A stretch of DNA of 64,000 nt from Malachius bipustulatus (Eukaryota > Arthropoda > Insecta > Coleoptera > Melyridae), in NCBI GenBank assembly GCA_910589415.1, contig OU342635.1, positions 37,536,929-37,600,928 of the forward strand, given 5' to 3'. Of this stretch, positions 44,201 through 54,200 are shown in pieces (position 1 is the stretch's first letter; each line of letters begins with the position of its first letter). The notes below the pieces were generated by a model that was given only the letters and a program-made list of their open reading frames with translations, ran no database searches and was not told where the DNA came from. The translations under genes and the position numbers were made by a program.

Positions 44201-45650
44201 ATAAACTTCTCCAGGTTATAATTATACAATTCTTCGTACTGCTCCACCACAGAAACGAAACGCAATATTAAATTCTTGGTCGTTTTTTATTTTTACGCAC
44301 GTATTTTATCAACCATAACAATGCAACTGAAACCGAAAAATAGAACACGACCTATTTCATGAAACACGTGTTTCAACATGATTAAAATGTTTTACGCACA
44401 TGAATCACACTCGTTTCATTGGTGGACGTACTTCTATTTGTTTGGCCGTGTTTTATTTTCCTGAAACGTATTTCACGTTTCATGTTTCTTTAGATGTGCC
44501 TTTTTTATAACACATTTTTTCTTCATTTAATTACATAAGCATGTTCCGACCAGCATACAAAGGCTGTTTTCATTAATAGAAAACGTGCCACCCTCTCCCC
44601 TACCTGATCTAAGATTAATCCAGCATTTATCATAATATTTTATGATATCCTAGAATTTTTAGACCATGTTGTAATGGATCCTTTTTAATTATTGTTCCTC
44701 TGCTATGTCTAGTGGTACCATTTCCTCAAGTGATCAGTGACAGTAATGTGTTAAATCCCTTTTTTTAATTGTGGTGTGGGTATCTATCTAACTTTGGAGT
44801 TTGTAATACAGGGTGTCCAGGTATGAGTGTAAGAGCTACACGTGGCGACCTTCCTTGGACTATTTTGAGTAAAAAATCTTTATATAGGTCATCAAAGTTA
44901 GAAATTCTGGGTCACAAATATGCATATTATTGAACTCCTGTTTCCTTTTGCAGTTACGGTTAACATTTTCAAAGACTTTTGCAAAGTCTTATTTCATTTA
45001 ATTTTCATAACAGTGCAATTATTAACTTTTTTAACATTTCCTAATTTTTTTTTAGAAATGTTAAAAAAGTTAATAATTGCACTGTTACGAAAATTAAATG
45101 AAATAAGACTTTGAAAAAGTCTTTGAAAATGTTAACCGTAACTGCAAAAGGAAATAGAAGTTCAATAATATGCATATTTGTGACCCAGAATTTCTAACTT
45201 TGATGACCTCCTGTGGCACCGTGAAGACGTTTAGAGCATTATTGTATTAAGATTTTTTACTCAAAATAGTCCAAGGAAGGTCGCCACGTGTAGCTCTTAC
45301 ACTCATACCTGGACACCTTGTATAATAAAAAAAAAGTATGGGCAACAGATTCAGGATGTAATCTCACCCTATTTCTAATCATCTGCTGAGAACGAAGTTT
45401 GATTCTTGTTTTTTTTTTCTAGGGAGGTGGTATAGCCAATGCAGCTCTACATGTGGCGAGATCAGTGTGTCATAAAACAGAACGCACAATATTAAATTTT
45501 GTACGAGAGGGACTGCTAGATAAAGATGCTCAAATATATTTAAATCGTTTAGGTGATTTCTTGTTCGTTCTGTCTCGAGTAGCAACAAAACTTGATAAGA
45601 GATCTGAAAATATATACATGCCTTTTGAAAAAGATGAAGAATCTCTGTAA
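38263..45650 (+). CDS. MMAB: cob(I)alamin adenosyltransferase, mitochondrial
   Basis: This enzyme transfers adenosyl from ATP to cobalamin to make the cofactor of methylmalonyl-CoA mutase in mitochondria. Exons are 38263-38375, 38505-38675, 38733-38946 and 45423-45650; phases match and give 241 residues (the human protein has about 250). The N-terminus MWARRIIQFRATTAYPVPVQ is Arg-rich like a mitochondrial presequence. The ATP-binding loop is SRVGDDGTSIILRGD, then PKDNRVFDALGATEELLSFLG, QLRRIQMTIIDL, and in the last exon ALHVARSVCHKTERTIL and YLNRLGDFLFVLSR. Two usually fixed spots differ: Val replaces the Thr of TGD(D/K)G, and CHKTER replaces CRRAER, so activity is in question. The third intron is 6.5 kb and full of transposons. 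The gene converges on SBDS 230 bp away; a polyadenylation signal is at 45747-45752. Confidence 0.92.
39623..40791. repeat. 1.17 kb foldback in MMAB intron 3
   Basis: The ends are TATACAGGTGTCCGGAAATT and AATTTCCGGACACACTGTA. The arms of about 560 bp meet near 40200 and share blocks such as CAGGTCATTTTATCGTGAC and AACAGCTGCAGGGTTG. The 61-residue open frame at 40561 lies in the arm and has no domain. TA flanks both ends. Confidence 0.88.
41208..41345 (+). pseudogene. Harbinger-type transposase N-terminal fragment
   Basis: This 45-residue frame starts MDSDDDEVVAVVATLLLLSK and goes on with a Lys run. Such acidic-hydrophobic-basic starts are common in PIF/Harbinger (ALP1-like) transposases. It breaks off in sequence (ATATCCCATTTCAGACGTTT) that recurs inverted at 43410-43455. 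It is only a fragment. Confidence 0.4.
41930..42112 (+). pseudogene. hAT transposase dimerisation-domain relic
   Basis: One frame reads STELARLFSTSKKIL; a shifted frame continues NSLYNKLKMKKNLLATYKD and ends ICFLQNLN-stop. The A/S-x-R-x-FS...K-I...N-x-L pattern at the very C-terminus is that of the hAT family dimerisation region. One frameshift and the loss of the rest show it is dead. Confidence 0.5.
42398..42640 (+). repeat. tRNA-derived SINE candidate
   Basis: A tRNA-like head contains a perfect B box, GGTTCAAATCC (42455-42465), in a perfect 5 bp T stem with a 7-base loop (CTGGG/CCCAG, 42452-42468). The would-be acceptor strands TGCGGCG and CTCGGCA pair at only about five of seven, and the D-arm is poor, so it is not a functional tRNA. 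A body of about 150 bp and an A-rich end (42630-42639) follow. A second copy would prove a SINE; none was seen in the window. Confidence 0.5.
43300..43372. repeat. dispersed repeat shared with 22971-23040
   Basis: The phrase AGTCAAATTTGATTAGAAAC and the following TTAAAAAATTTAGCTTGTCA / TTTAAACATTTAACTTGTCA block are common to both sites, in the same orientation. The family is unknown. Confidence 0.7.
43466..43703. repeat. 238 bp MITE, Harbinger-like
   Basis: The ends TTAAGGTATGCTTCCACC and (reverse complement) TTAAAGGTATGTTTCCACC continue as inverted repeats through AGGAACATTGAGGAACTTTT, about 40 bp. TTA/TAA at the borders fits a Harbinger-type target. The 126-residue minus open frame across it is not a gene. 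Confidence 0.75.
43904..43967. other. two adjacent GC-rich hairpins
   Basis: CCCCGA/TCGGGG (43904-43909 with 43917-43922) and GCCTCTCT/AGAGAGGC (43947-43954 with 43960-43967, loop ATTCG) are perfect stems 24 bp apart in AT-rich DNA. They do not match the histone 3' stem-loop. Function unknown; they may belong to the surrounding transposon. Confidence 0.45.
44807..45323. repeat. 516 bp foldback at the end of MMAB intron 3
   Basis: The left end is ATACAGGGTGTCCAGGTATG and the right end is CATACCTGGACACCTTGTAT. The arms meet near 45050 and share GTAGCTCTTACACTCATACC and TTAATTTTCATAACAGTGC-type blocks. It lies only 100 bp before the last MMAB exon. Confidence 0.85.
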
Positions 45651-45881
45651 TTATTGTCATTTGTATTGTATCAAAGCATGAACTTTTTATCTCATTAATA
45701 ATTATTATAAATAGTAGTGTTAGAAAATAATGTTAGGTATTATGTAATAAAAATGATCATAATACTAGCCATCATCAAATAAAATATTTTTATAATTTGT
45801 GTTTCAATTATTAATGGTAAATATAATATAACAAATCAATTATTAGTATTAATAATATCATCAATGCTGTAATTATTATTA

Positions 45882-46711
45882 TTAGAAGTATTCATCCCCC
45901 AACACCATTTCTTTATAAGACATGACTTCCAGTAATCCTTCACTTTTCTTATCAGGACGTAACATCGCTTCGATTTCCTTAAAATACCCCGGATCGATCA
46001 GGAAAACCAAAGTAACCTGGTCTTCGACTCGATCTTCATTTTCAACTTCAATGCTCTCTAATTTGAGCAGCTTATCTTTAATTTTTTTAGCGTCCTTTCC
46101 ACTCAGAATTACTTTGAGCCTCATTTTGGCCCGTTCTAACGGGATAGACTCCTTCAAGAGTTTGATAACCTGCAGGGCTTGTTGTTTGGCCGACTGGTTC
46201 GGTTTGACAGAGTAATGGCTGTCTTTCATTGCTTTTTCGATCATCGTGACTGGGTAAGGTCGCTTCAGCTCGGGATTCAAGCATTTATTACAAACGGTCG
46301 TTGCGATATCTTTGAACAGCTGGTCCAGTTGACTTTGGCGTTCTTTATCAGATACTTGTAGTTCTCCTTTCTGTAAAATCTGCTTGCAAATCTCAGTTTG
46401 ATCGTCTGTGTTGAAAGCCTTGAGCAGGTCTTCCTTTTTCGCAACTTGGCCTTTCGAGACGTTTGTGAAAACTGTGTGAGTTTGTAAGACCTCATCAATG
46501 TCTTTCTCTCTGTAATTATTAAAAAAAAAAACTGGTTAGCTCTTAAAGCAGGGCAAGGTTTGCTGATGATAATTTCTTACACGTTATTTCTCCAAGAGAC
46601 CACTTTGTTCCTGTAACAAGCAATTTCAAACCTTTTTCCAGCCTTTTTCATGCGAACTGTGGCTACATTGGTGAGACGAATCTGGTTAGTTGGAGTGAAT
46701 ATTTTGGACAT
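45882..46711 (-). CDS. SBDS: ribosome maturation factor SBDS
   Basis: SBDS works with the GTPase EFL1 to release eIF6 from new 60S subunits in the cytoplasm. Two exons, 46711-46581 and 46509-45882, give 252 residues (human 250) with matching phase. The N-terminal FYSH domain reads [33 protein letters not shown] and then, over the splice, [20 protein letters not shown] and [14 protein letters not shown]. The middle domain has [17 protein letters not shown] and [14 protein letters not shown]. The end is the ferredoxin-like domain with [13 protein letters not shown] and the acidic GDEYF. It looks intact. It is transcribed toward MMAB; the two stop codons are about 230 bp apart. Confidence 0.97.
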
Positions 46712-47465
46712 ATTGGCAAATGAATATAAAAACAAATATAAAATAATTATATAAAAAAGATCTGTGGTAAGTATGTAAATTAATTATTGAATCTTTTGGA
46801 GTCTAATTTTAGATTATCTTTTTTATTACGTTGCAAACACAGTAGATGAGTTGAAGAACTTATAAGGTTTTTCAACAGATCACATTCACGATCACAGGAG
46901 TTCAAAATACAATACTTCAATTTTCAATCAGAGTTCAGAGTTGATTTTAGGTTAAGTTGAAGGTTATTCTTTTTATATTAGTCAGGTCAAATTTTATTCT
47001 TGGCCTCTACATTTGCTCACATTTAATCTTCACTGTATATCGCATTCGTTTTAAAGGTGACTAAGGAAAAAAATCACACTATAAAAAAACATCACGCTAT
47101 TTAACCCTTCGGAGCTCAGAGCTCCGGGCGCAATAGTAGAGAGGGTCTAACTTTCGAACCGCCTTGGACTCGAGAATTTTTTTTTTATTTTTTTTTTCAT
47201 AAAGTTGGACCCCCTCTTCATTTTGGTGGCATTTTCAAAAATTTAATTGACGCCCTGGCGGAGAAATGTGCATGCGAAGACGTCGGCAATGGGTTTTTTG
47301 CACATAACTCGCTTAATTCAACTCTGAGCATAGTAAATATCCTGTCGAAGAATGAAGAGCTCTCGAAGACGCGTAATTTGAACTTTGACTGGTCCAAATC
47401 GGTCAAACGGTTCTCGAGATATCGCATTTTCAATTTTAAGGCCCTTTCTTCAGGGTTCCGCCGCG
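46712..47465. other. SBDS upstream region and GC-rich flank of palindrome
   Basis: The first 300 bases are AT-rich and presumably hold the SBDS promoter. From about 47100 the sequence is GC-richer and of transposon type, with a short palindrome CGGAGCTCAGAGCTCCG at 47109-47125. Confidence 0.4.
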
Positions 47466-48697
47466 GTGCGAATACACCGCCGTCCGTGTTCGCGTGTTTT
47501 GCATGGAAAAAATCGACTTAGGGACTTAATTTTTTTTTTCATCGACAGACAGCAGCGTCCTCAATGATGCCTGAAATTTTGAAGTCGCTATCTCGATAGG
47601 GGGAGGGGGAGGGGAAATCATAATTAAAATTCAAATTGCTATAACTTTCGCTAATATTGGGGCGTCGGGCCCAACCAATGGGAGATGACACTTTGGAATG
47701 CCTACTTTAAAATGTTTTTTTTTTCGATTCCGCCAATATTGGCAAGATGCCCGCAGAAAAACCGATTTCCCTCCCCCCTTTTTTTTTTCTTAAAACTGTT
47801 TTTTTTGCCATGAAAGAAGGGGGTGTGGGTAAAAATTTTTTTCGTCATCAGACGGGAATTTTTTTATCTTTGATTTGAGCCCCGGTAGACCTCGATCGGA
47901 CCATTATTAAGGTCACAGGGTCACCAAACGCGTTTGGTCCTGTAGAATGGCAAGGATTAGGGTTAGCGGGTTCCGCTACCCGGCATTTTTTAGGGCTAAG
48001 TGTCCCCTTTCAAGATTTTCTTACCCCATGTCGCTATCTCAATTAGGGCCTGCACGCGGACGTGATATGTAAACCAATTAATCTAGCGTGTGTGTCTGTG
48101 AGAGAAGAGAGAAAGGAGAGGGAGCGCTAGGCTGCGCCCCCGGCTATCTTGAAAGGTGACACACTTAGCCCTAAAAAATGCCGGGTGGCGGAACCCGCTA
48201 ACCCTAATCCTTGCCATTCTACAGGACCAAACGCGTTTGGTGACCCTGTGACCTTAATAATGGTCCGATCGAGGTCTACCGGGGCTCAAATCAAAGATAA
48301 AAAAATTCCCGTCTGATGACGAAAAAATTTTTTACCCACACCCCCTTCTTTCATGGCAAAAAAACAGTTTTAAGAAAAAAAAAGGGGGGAGGGAAATCGG
48401 TTTTTCTGCGGGCATCTTGCCAATATTGGCGGAATCGAAAAAAAAAAATTTTAAAGTAGGCATTCCAAAGTGTCATTTCCCATTGGTTGGCCCCGACGCC
48501 CCAATATTAGCGAAAGTTATAGCAATTTGAATTTTAATTATGATTTCCCCTCCCCCTCCCCCTATCGAGATAGCGACTTCAAAATTTCAGGCATCATTGA
48601 GGACACTGCTGTCTGTAGATGAAAAAAAAAATTAAGTCCCTAAGTCGATTTTTTCCATGCAAAACACGCGAACACGGACGGCGGTGTATTCGCAAAT
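47466..48697. repeat. 1.23 kb GC-rich palindromic element
   Basis: The left arm (47466 to about 48018) and the right arm (about 48153-48697) are almost exact reverse complements. They start and end with the block AATACACCGCCGTCCGTG / CACGGACGGCGGTGTATT. Shared inner parts include GGGGGAGGGGGAGGGGAAAT, CCAAACGCGTTTGG and GGGTTCCGCTACCCGGC. The 134 bp centre is unpaired and contains GTGTGTGTCTGTGAGAGAAG. There is no open frame of note. The composition (G-runs and C-runs) differs strongly from the surroundings. Confidence 0.9.
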
Positions 48698-51285
48698 TTT
48701 GTGTTTTGCGTTTTTGTGTTTCTCAAGATAAAGAGATAACTATCAATTTTTCGCCATCTTAAAGTGCTAGAGACTTGAAAATTGTTTTTTATTCCTTATT
48801 GAAAAGACTCCTAATAATTTAAGATGGCGCGAAAAATCCATATAGTAGGATTAACTTTAAAAAGTCAGATGTGACGTCACACTAACCGTCCGAATTAATA
48901 TTTTTAATTTCACCAGAAAATGTCAAACAGTTAATTGTCAAGTTGTGAACGAGCGTAAATTATTATTGAAGAAATCATTCAAACAATGAATTGAAGCGCT
49001 TACGTCAGTTTGAGAGCCACTGACAACTACATAAAATTTATTCACGTAATGACATTCTATCCTCTGTGTTGTGCATTTAATTCTCATTCAAAACCAATGT
49101 TGACGTATACTTATTTATGCGGGATGGAGTGTTTAGACAAACTGGACGGTTACTACGAGAACCAGTATATGAAACAAAATAAATCGAACTATCAAAAGGA
49201 TGTGTATTCTTAATCGATACGTATGACTTTTTAGACTTTATTGGACTATAGTCATCTTTTTTTCTTATAGTCGCCATATTGGATTTTTTCAAAATATTAT
49301 AACTCGTATAGTGTTATACATCTTAGTAATCAGAAAAATAAATTGCGTTAAAAAAGGGAAAAATCCAACATGGCGATCATAAGAAAAACGAAAGTTGAGG
49401 TGGGTTACGGAATAATAAAAGACGATTGAGCCTTATTTTCGTACACGCTATCTTATTCGTCTTGAAAAAGTGTCCCAATAATGTCACATTTTGACAGCTG
49501 TCAAATTAACCGTTTCGGACTTACTTGTGAAAAACGAAATCCGCCATTTTAGGTTTTTGGCCGATATTTCCCAAACCAATTAACCGATCGTAAATCTGAA
49601 ACCGGTTTTCAAATGCACTAAGTTTCCCCTAAAACTTTCCCCATGTAACCTTTCGCTGTAAGTGTAATAGGAGCCGAGATTCCTGTATAGGGAAGCGAAT
49701 CTGGCTCAAACTGTATAATCGCGTAGAGAAAATAGCGAGTTCATCTCGCGGAGAATGTCATTACTAAGTTGAACATTGCAATAGCAATCAATACTCGCCT
49801 ACGGCTCGTATAATTGAAAGTTTCGTAATCGTGAATAGTAGGTAGGTACTAACCATCATTCTTATATCGCTGGAAATTTTTTTACCGAACAAGATATGGG
49901 TAATCCAATTTTTGGCTATTAACATCCTCAATTTGTAATGGTTCTTCAATTCTTTTAACGCTCCCTTTTCAGTTTGAAAAGGGTCTAATTTTTAAGTATT
50001 CGTCAGACTTGGCTGTGGTGACCCGACCCGAGGGACTTTTTAAACTTTTATCAAACCTCGATCATGTAACTTGCATCTCCATCTCATCTTTTTAATTTAA
50101 TGTTTTACCGTATTTTATTAATACTTACGATTGCTGGATTACAACTGTCCTGAAGACGCGGTCAGAGACTATAGTCGAGGAAAGCATCCGGCCTGTAGGT
50201 ACAAAAAAGCCGTGATGCGAGCGGATAATGCCAATAAATTCAGATACGCTAGGGAATTTTGTACAGGGAAAGAGTGAACCGATAATCAAATTGGCATCAT
50301 AGCATGTAGGTAGTGACCTCTGTCAGTACAGAGAGAGAAGGGACTCGGAATCGAGGAGCTTTAAGATCGGTGTTAGAGGAAGGAGGAGCCATAATAGACC
50401 TACGGTCGCAGTGGAGGTGTCACAATGACCCACTTACGATAAATCTAATCTAATCTAGTTCTAGAGGAAGGAGCAGAGAAAAGGGTTTGTTCGGTAGACT
50501 CGAGCACGTCGGGGAGTAAATACACCAGTGGTCGGTCTGCGAACAAATGCATTTCAATTATAACTGAATCGAGCATCCAGAAAATTAATTATATTTGTGA
50601 CCCTCTGCGTCGATGAGAGTATATGTACCAGCTAACACACAGAGGTAAAGTTTTGCAATAATAATTTGCTGGATAGCATGGTAGTTATCTATTTTTTAAT
50701 AGGGTCTTAGGAAATGGTCTCTCTCGAAATTGTAAGGTATTTTCCAAATTTGTAAAGTAAATCCAGTGTTGTCGAAAAAATCTGAAAATCTGCAATGCAC
50801 CACTGGAAGTTGGAGAAAAGTCAGTACCTATTATTATTTTTCTTACCCCAAAGGGTGAAGTTGGGGACAATATGGAAATTATCGTTCTGGAAAATATGCA
50901 AATAAATTATTCATATTTCAAGTCAAGTTCATGGTCGTTACAAAATACAGCGTTAAGAATAAATAAGATCAAGATAAAGTTGAAGTTCAGTAAGGTAATG
51001 AGAAACGATTAGTGAACAAATACATTTAGCAGTGGACATTTCATTTGTAAATCAAAAACCAAACATGCATTGAAATTTACCGCGTATTGAGATGCATAAA
51101 ATGTGATATTTTATTACATGTTCACTTAATTTCAAGAGTAGGTAATTGAAATGATAAGTTTATCGATTCAATAACAAATAAAGAGCTCATATAAAAATGA
51201 AGGTAGGTACCTACAGTTATGCAATCCTTGTTGTCTGCTTTCAAAAGGAGGAAGAGTGTTTCGTGAATAATACTTCTTATTTGTT
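48698..51285. other. intergenic upstream of IR gene 1
   Basis: No host gene was recognised. A short inverted repeat lies at 49253-49392 (CTTATAGTCGCCATATTGGA with TCCAACATGGCGATCATAAG). Around 50129-50278 one frame reads NCPEDAVRDYSRGKHPACRY and on to REFCTGKE-stop without ATG or splice site, which I cannot assign. 50437-50455 has TAATC-type units (AATCTAATCTAATCT), as at the tail of some retrotransposons. Confidence 0.4.
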
Positions 51286-54200
51286 ATGAATTTGAAAATT
51301 TGTTTATTTTTTATTTTATTTCCTCTTAGTAGTTTGTGTTCATTCCTAAATTTTCGCACCTACTCACGCATGGTTACCGATTTTCTTAATTATTATAAAC
51401 AGAGTAAAATTTTGATAGCATTTACTTGCAGTAGAAATTGTAAGAAAAAATTGTAACATTTTCATTCTCCCATGATAATAATAATAATTATATTTCAGAT
51501 TCGTTTAATATCTTAAAAGAATTCGGTCACAAATTGCAAATTAAAGTGATAACTGATAATGCTTCAGCCCTCCCTTACCCGTATCCACCTAATGAGGTTT
51601 TATTTTTAATGAATATACACTGTGAAAAGAGTTATGAAATATTAAAAGTGGTAAGTAAATAATTTTGCTGCTTTCGCCGCATATAGGACGGTGCCTAAAG
51701 TTGTGCTTTATACCCATGAGTTTTATGAAACAATACCCAAGCAGCAGAGTCACGTTATAATGACGTAATTTTTTAGGAATTTTTGGTCTCCGACGTCATT
51801 CTCAGACGAGGCGTTTATGACGTCGATCTAACGTCGGTTTTTCGTCATTTTCAAATAAACTGAATATTTGAATCTGGCTTTATAAAGTTCTGTCACTATA
51901 AATTATTTTTATATAAAGAAGTTAATTTTAATGTATTTTTCTCCCTCTTGCTTGTACAAAGTGCTCCTGTCAATTTCTCATTTAGTCTTGTAAGTGTTGC
52001 AGCGTCGCGCTAGCAAGCCAAACCAACGCAATAACATCTGTAATCTAAAGCGGATAGAAAATGGAGCAAGTAAGTAATAAATTTGAAATCCATGAAAAAA
52101 TGCCTACTGGCCTCCTTGTAACCAGCCATAAAATGTATATTTAATAAATATTAATTGCGAATCTTAATGACGTCCATATACGACGTCTAAAATCACGTCG
52201 ACGGGCTATGACATAATTACGTCATCCTACCGTCATTTGTTGGTCATTTAAAGTCATAATGATGACGTACGTTGGGATGACCAAAAAATCACGTTTCTGC
52301 GACTCTGCTGCCTGATGGGTACTTAACAAATCATCGTTTGATTGATATGACTCCTTTCCTTTAAGCACGAGTCTGCTAATTATCTAAACAATCAGATTAT
52401 TTCAGGCAAATGAAAACAATCTTTTCGCTCAACCAATCCATTGGCTCATTACTTACAACACCACAATCCCGAGCGTTTCAGGTTTATTACAAAACTACTT
52501 CCAGAATGTCAATATTCTGCAGGATAGTGATGTCACATTGGCAGGATTCCGCGAAAACCAGAGCTACTTACTAGAGAAAGTCTATAAACGGCATAAGAAT
52601 TATAATCTGACAACTGAATTTGTGGGTTACTGGGACGAAAAATCTGGATTCGTCGATGAAGAATTTGAGCCGAACTTAGCAAAACGAAGACGCGATTTGA
52701 TGGGGACCACATTAAGAACCTCTATAGTGATCACAAGAAAGGATTCTTTAAACCATCTAACTGACAAAAGGTAATAATTTTTTTTTAATTAAACTTTTAT
52801 AATAAAACACACAATAACACGTATTAAGAGGGGTGAAGGTACTGAAAAACTCCAGGTAGAGCAGCGAGCTCAATAACAATCAGACGTATATTTTTTCTAT
52901 TTTCGACGACGTTGAAAGCCGTAATTTCTTGACGTAAAAAACGTGTATTTATGACATTACAAACACGTTATTATGAAAGTCAATTTATGTTTTTGACATC
53001 ACCAATAATTGGTTACGTGAGATATCGGGTGCTAAAACGACGTGATTTAGACGTCACTTATACGTTATTATTGCAGTCAACCATCAATTGTAACACAAAA
53101 AAGACGTGACTTTTTGGACGTTACTCAGTACTTACGTGGTATATTTAATTCACCTGGATCTGGTTTGAGATCGATGAACTTTGGATGGGAAGACATTATA
53201 ACTAAGGACCAAATGAAACCAATCGACGGAAGAACGGGGCAGCCGCCTCCACTGCTCTCAGGGGAATGGGCGGTTTCCCAGTTTCGGTCGGGGAAGATAC
53301 GGGGTAAGAGTGTGGAGTGTGGCAGTGAGGGATGAAGAATTATTAGACTTGGCGTCTCATTAACAGTCGTTCGAAATTCAAGAAACTTAGGACAGTTATC
53401 AACGCCGACCCGGCTTTTCTCTCCTTCGCGGTTCCAAGTCTAATAATTCTTCACCCACTTGCACGCGCACTCTTACCCCGTATCACCTGAGGGTATCACA
53501 TATCCCCTACCTGAGGGCAGTGTATAAGGCGGCTACCCTGTTCTTCCGTCGATTAGTTTCCCCTAAAAATGCTACGCCCCTCCATGAGGGTTCTTTCGCC
53601 GTCTCTGCGGAGGCTGCCCCGGCACGCTGGCACCAAGCACATGTGTTGTTTTTTTTATCTGGTTTTATGATTACTGCTTCGGGCACTCTTCTCTCCAAAA
53701 GCGATCCTCTCACTTATATCAATTATTTTGACAAGACAAGTGTGGGTCGTCGCCCGCTGCACTGTACTTGTCACCCTTGAAATCTTCTGGTGGCAGCTTA
53801 AATGTGGCTCTTAGCTACGACCTAACCTAGAATAAAACTTTATAAAATTTCAGAGATTCTCACATTGACAGCATAGCTAAAGTAGACTACGCTTTAGTCA
53901 ACCATCTTGGTGACATAATTAACGCGACTCTAAAATTTACAATACAACCAACTTGGGGTTACAAAGATAAAGAAGGAAAATGGAGCGGCATGATTGGGGA
54001 GCTACTCAGGAAGGAAGCAGACATCGGGGGTATTTTCTGGTATAATAAAACAAATCGATATCATCAGGTCTAATTTTCAGGTACAGCCTTGTTCATCACA
54101 GAAGATAGGATAGCCCTAATCGATTACATAGCTATGATATCAAAAACAGGGTCGACTTTTATCCTTCGCCAGCCAAAACTATCCTACGTTACCAACGTTT

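Larger units (their letters stand above)
41074..44498. mobile_element. candidate 3.4 kb hAT element in MMAB intron
   Basis: The left end CACATCAAAGAAACATGAAA and the right end (reverse complement CACATCTAAAGAAACATGAA) are inverted. TGAAAC/GTTTC motifs cluster within 100-230 bp of both ends, as hAT subterminal binding sites do. Inside is a broken hAT dimerisation tail (41930-42112), a Harbinger-like start (41208), a tRNA-derived SINE (42398) and a MITE (43466). Flanks CCTTTTGA and CCTTTTTT agree at six of eight, which is inconclusive. The element is old and has been inserted into repeatedly. Confidence 0.5.

Noticed and set aside
46087..46498. open frames of 60-97 codons on both strands over SBDS
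   Set aside because: They overlap the conserved SBDS exon 2 in other frames.
53114..53780. several 68-86 codon frames in IR gene 1 intron 3
   Set aside because: GC-rich foldback sequence on both strands; the receptor splices cleanly across it.
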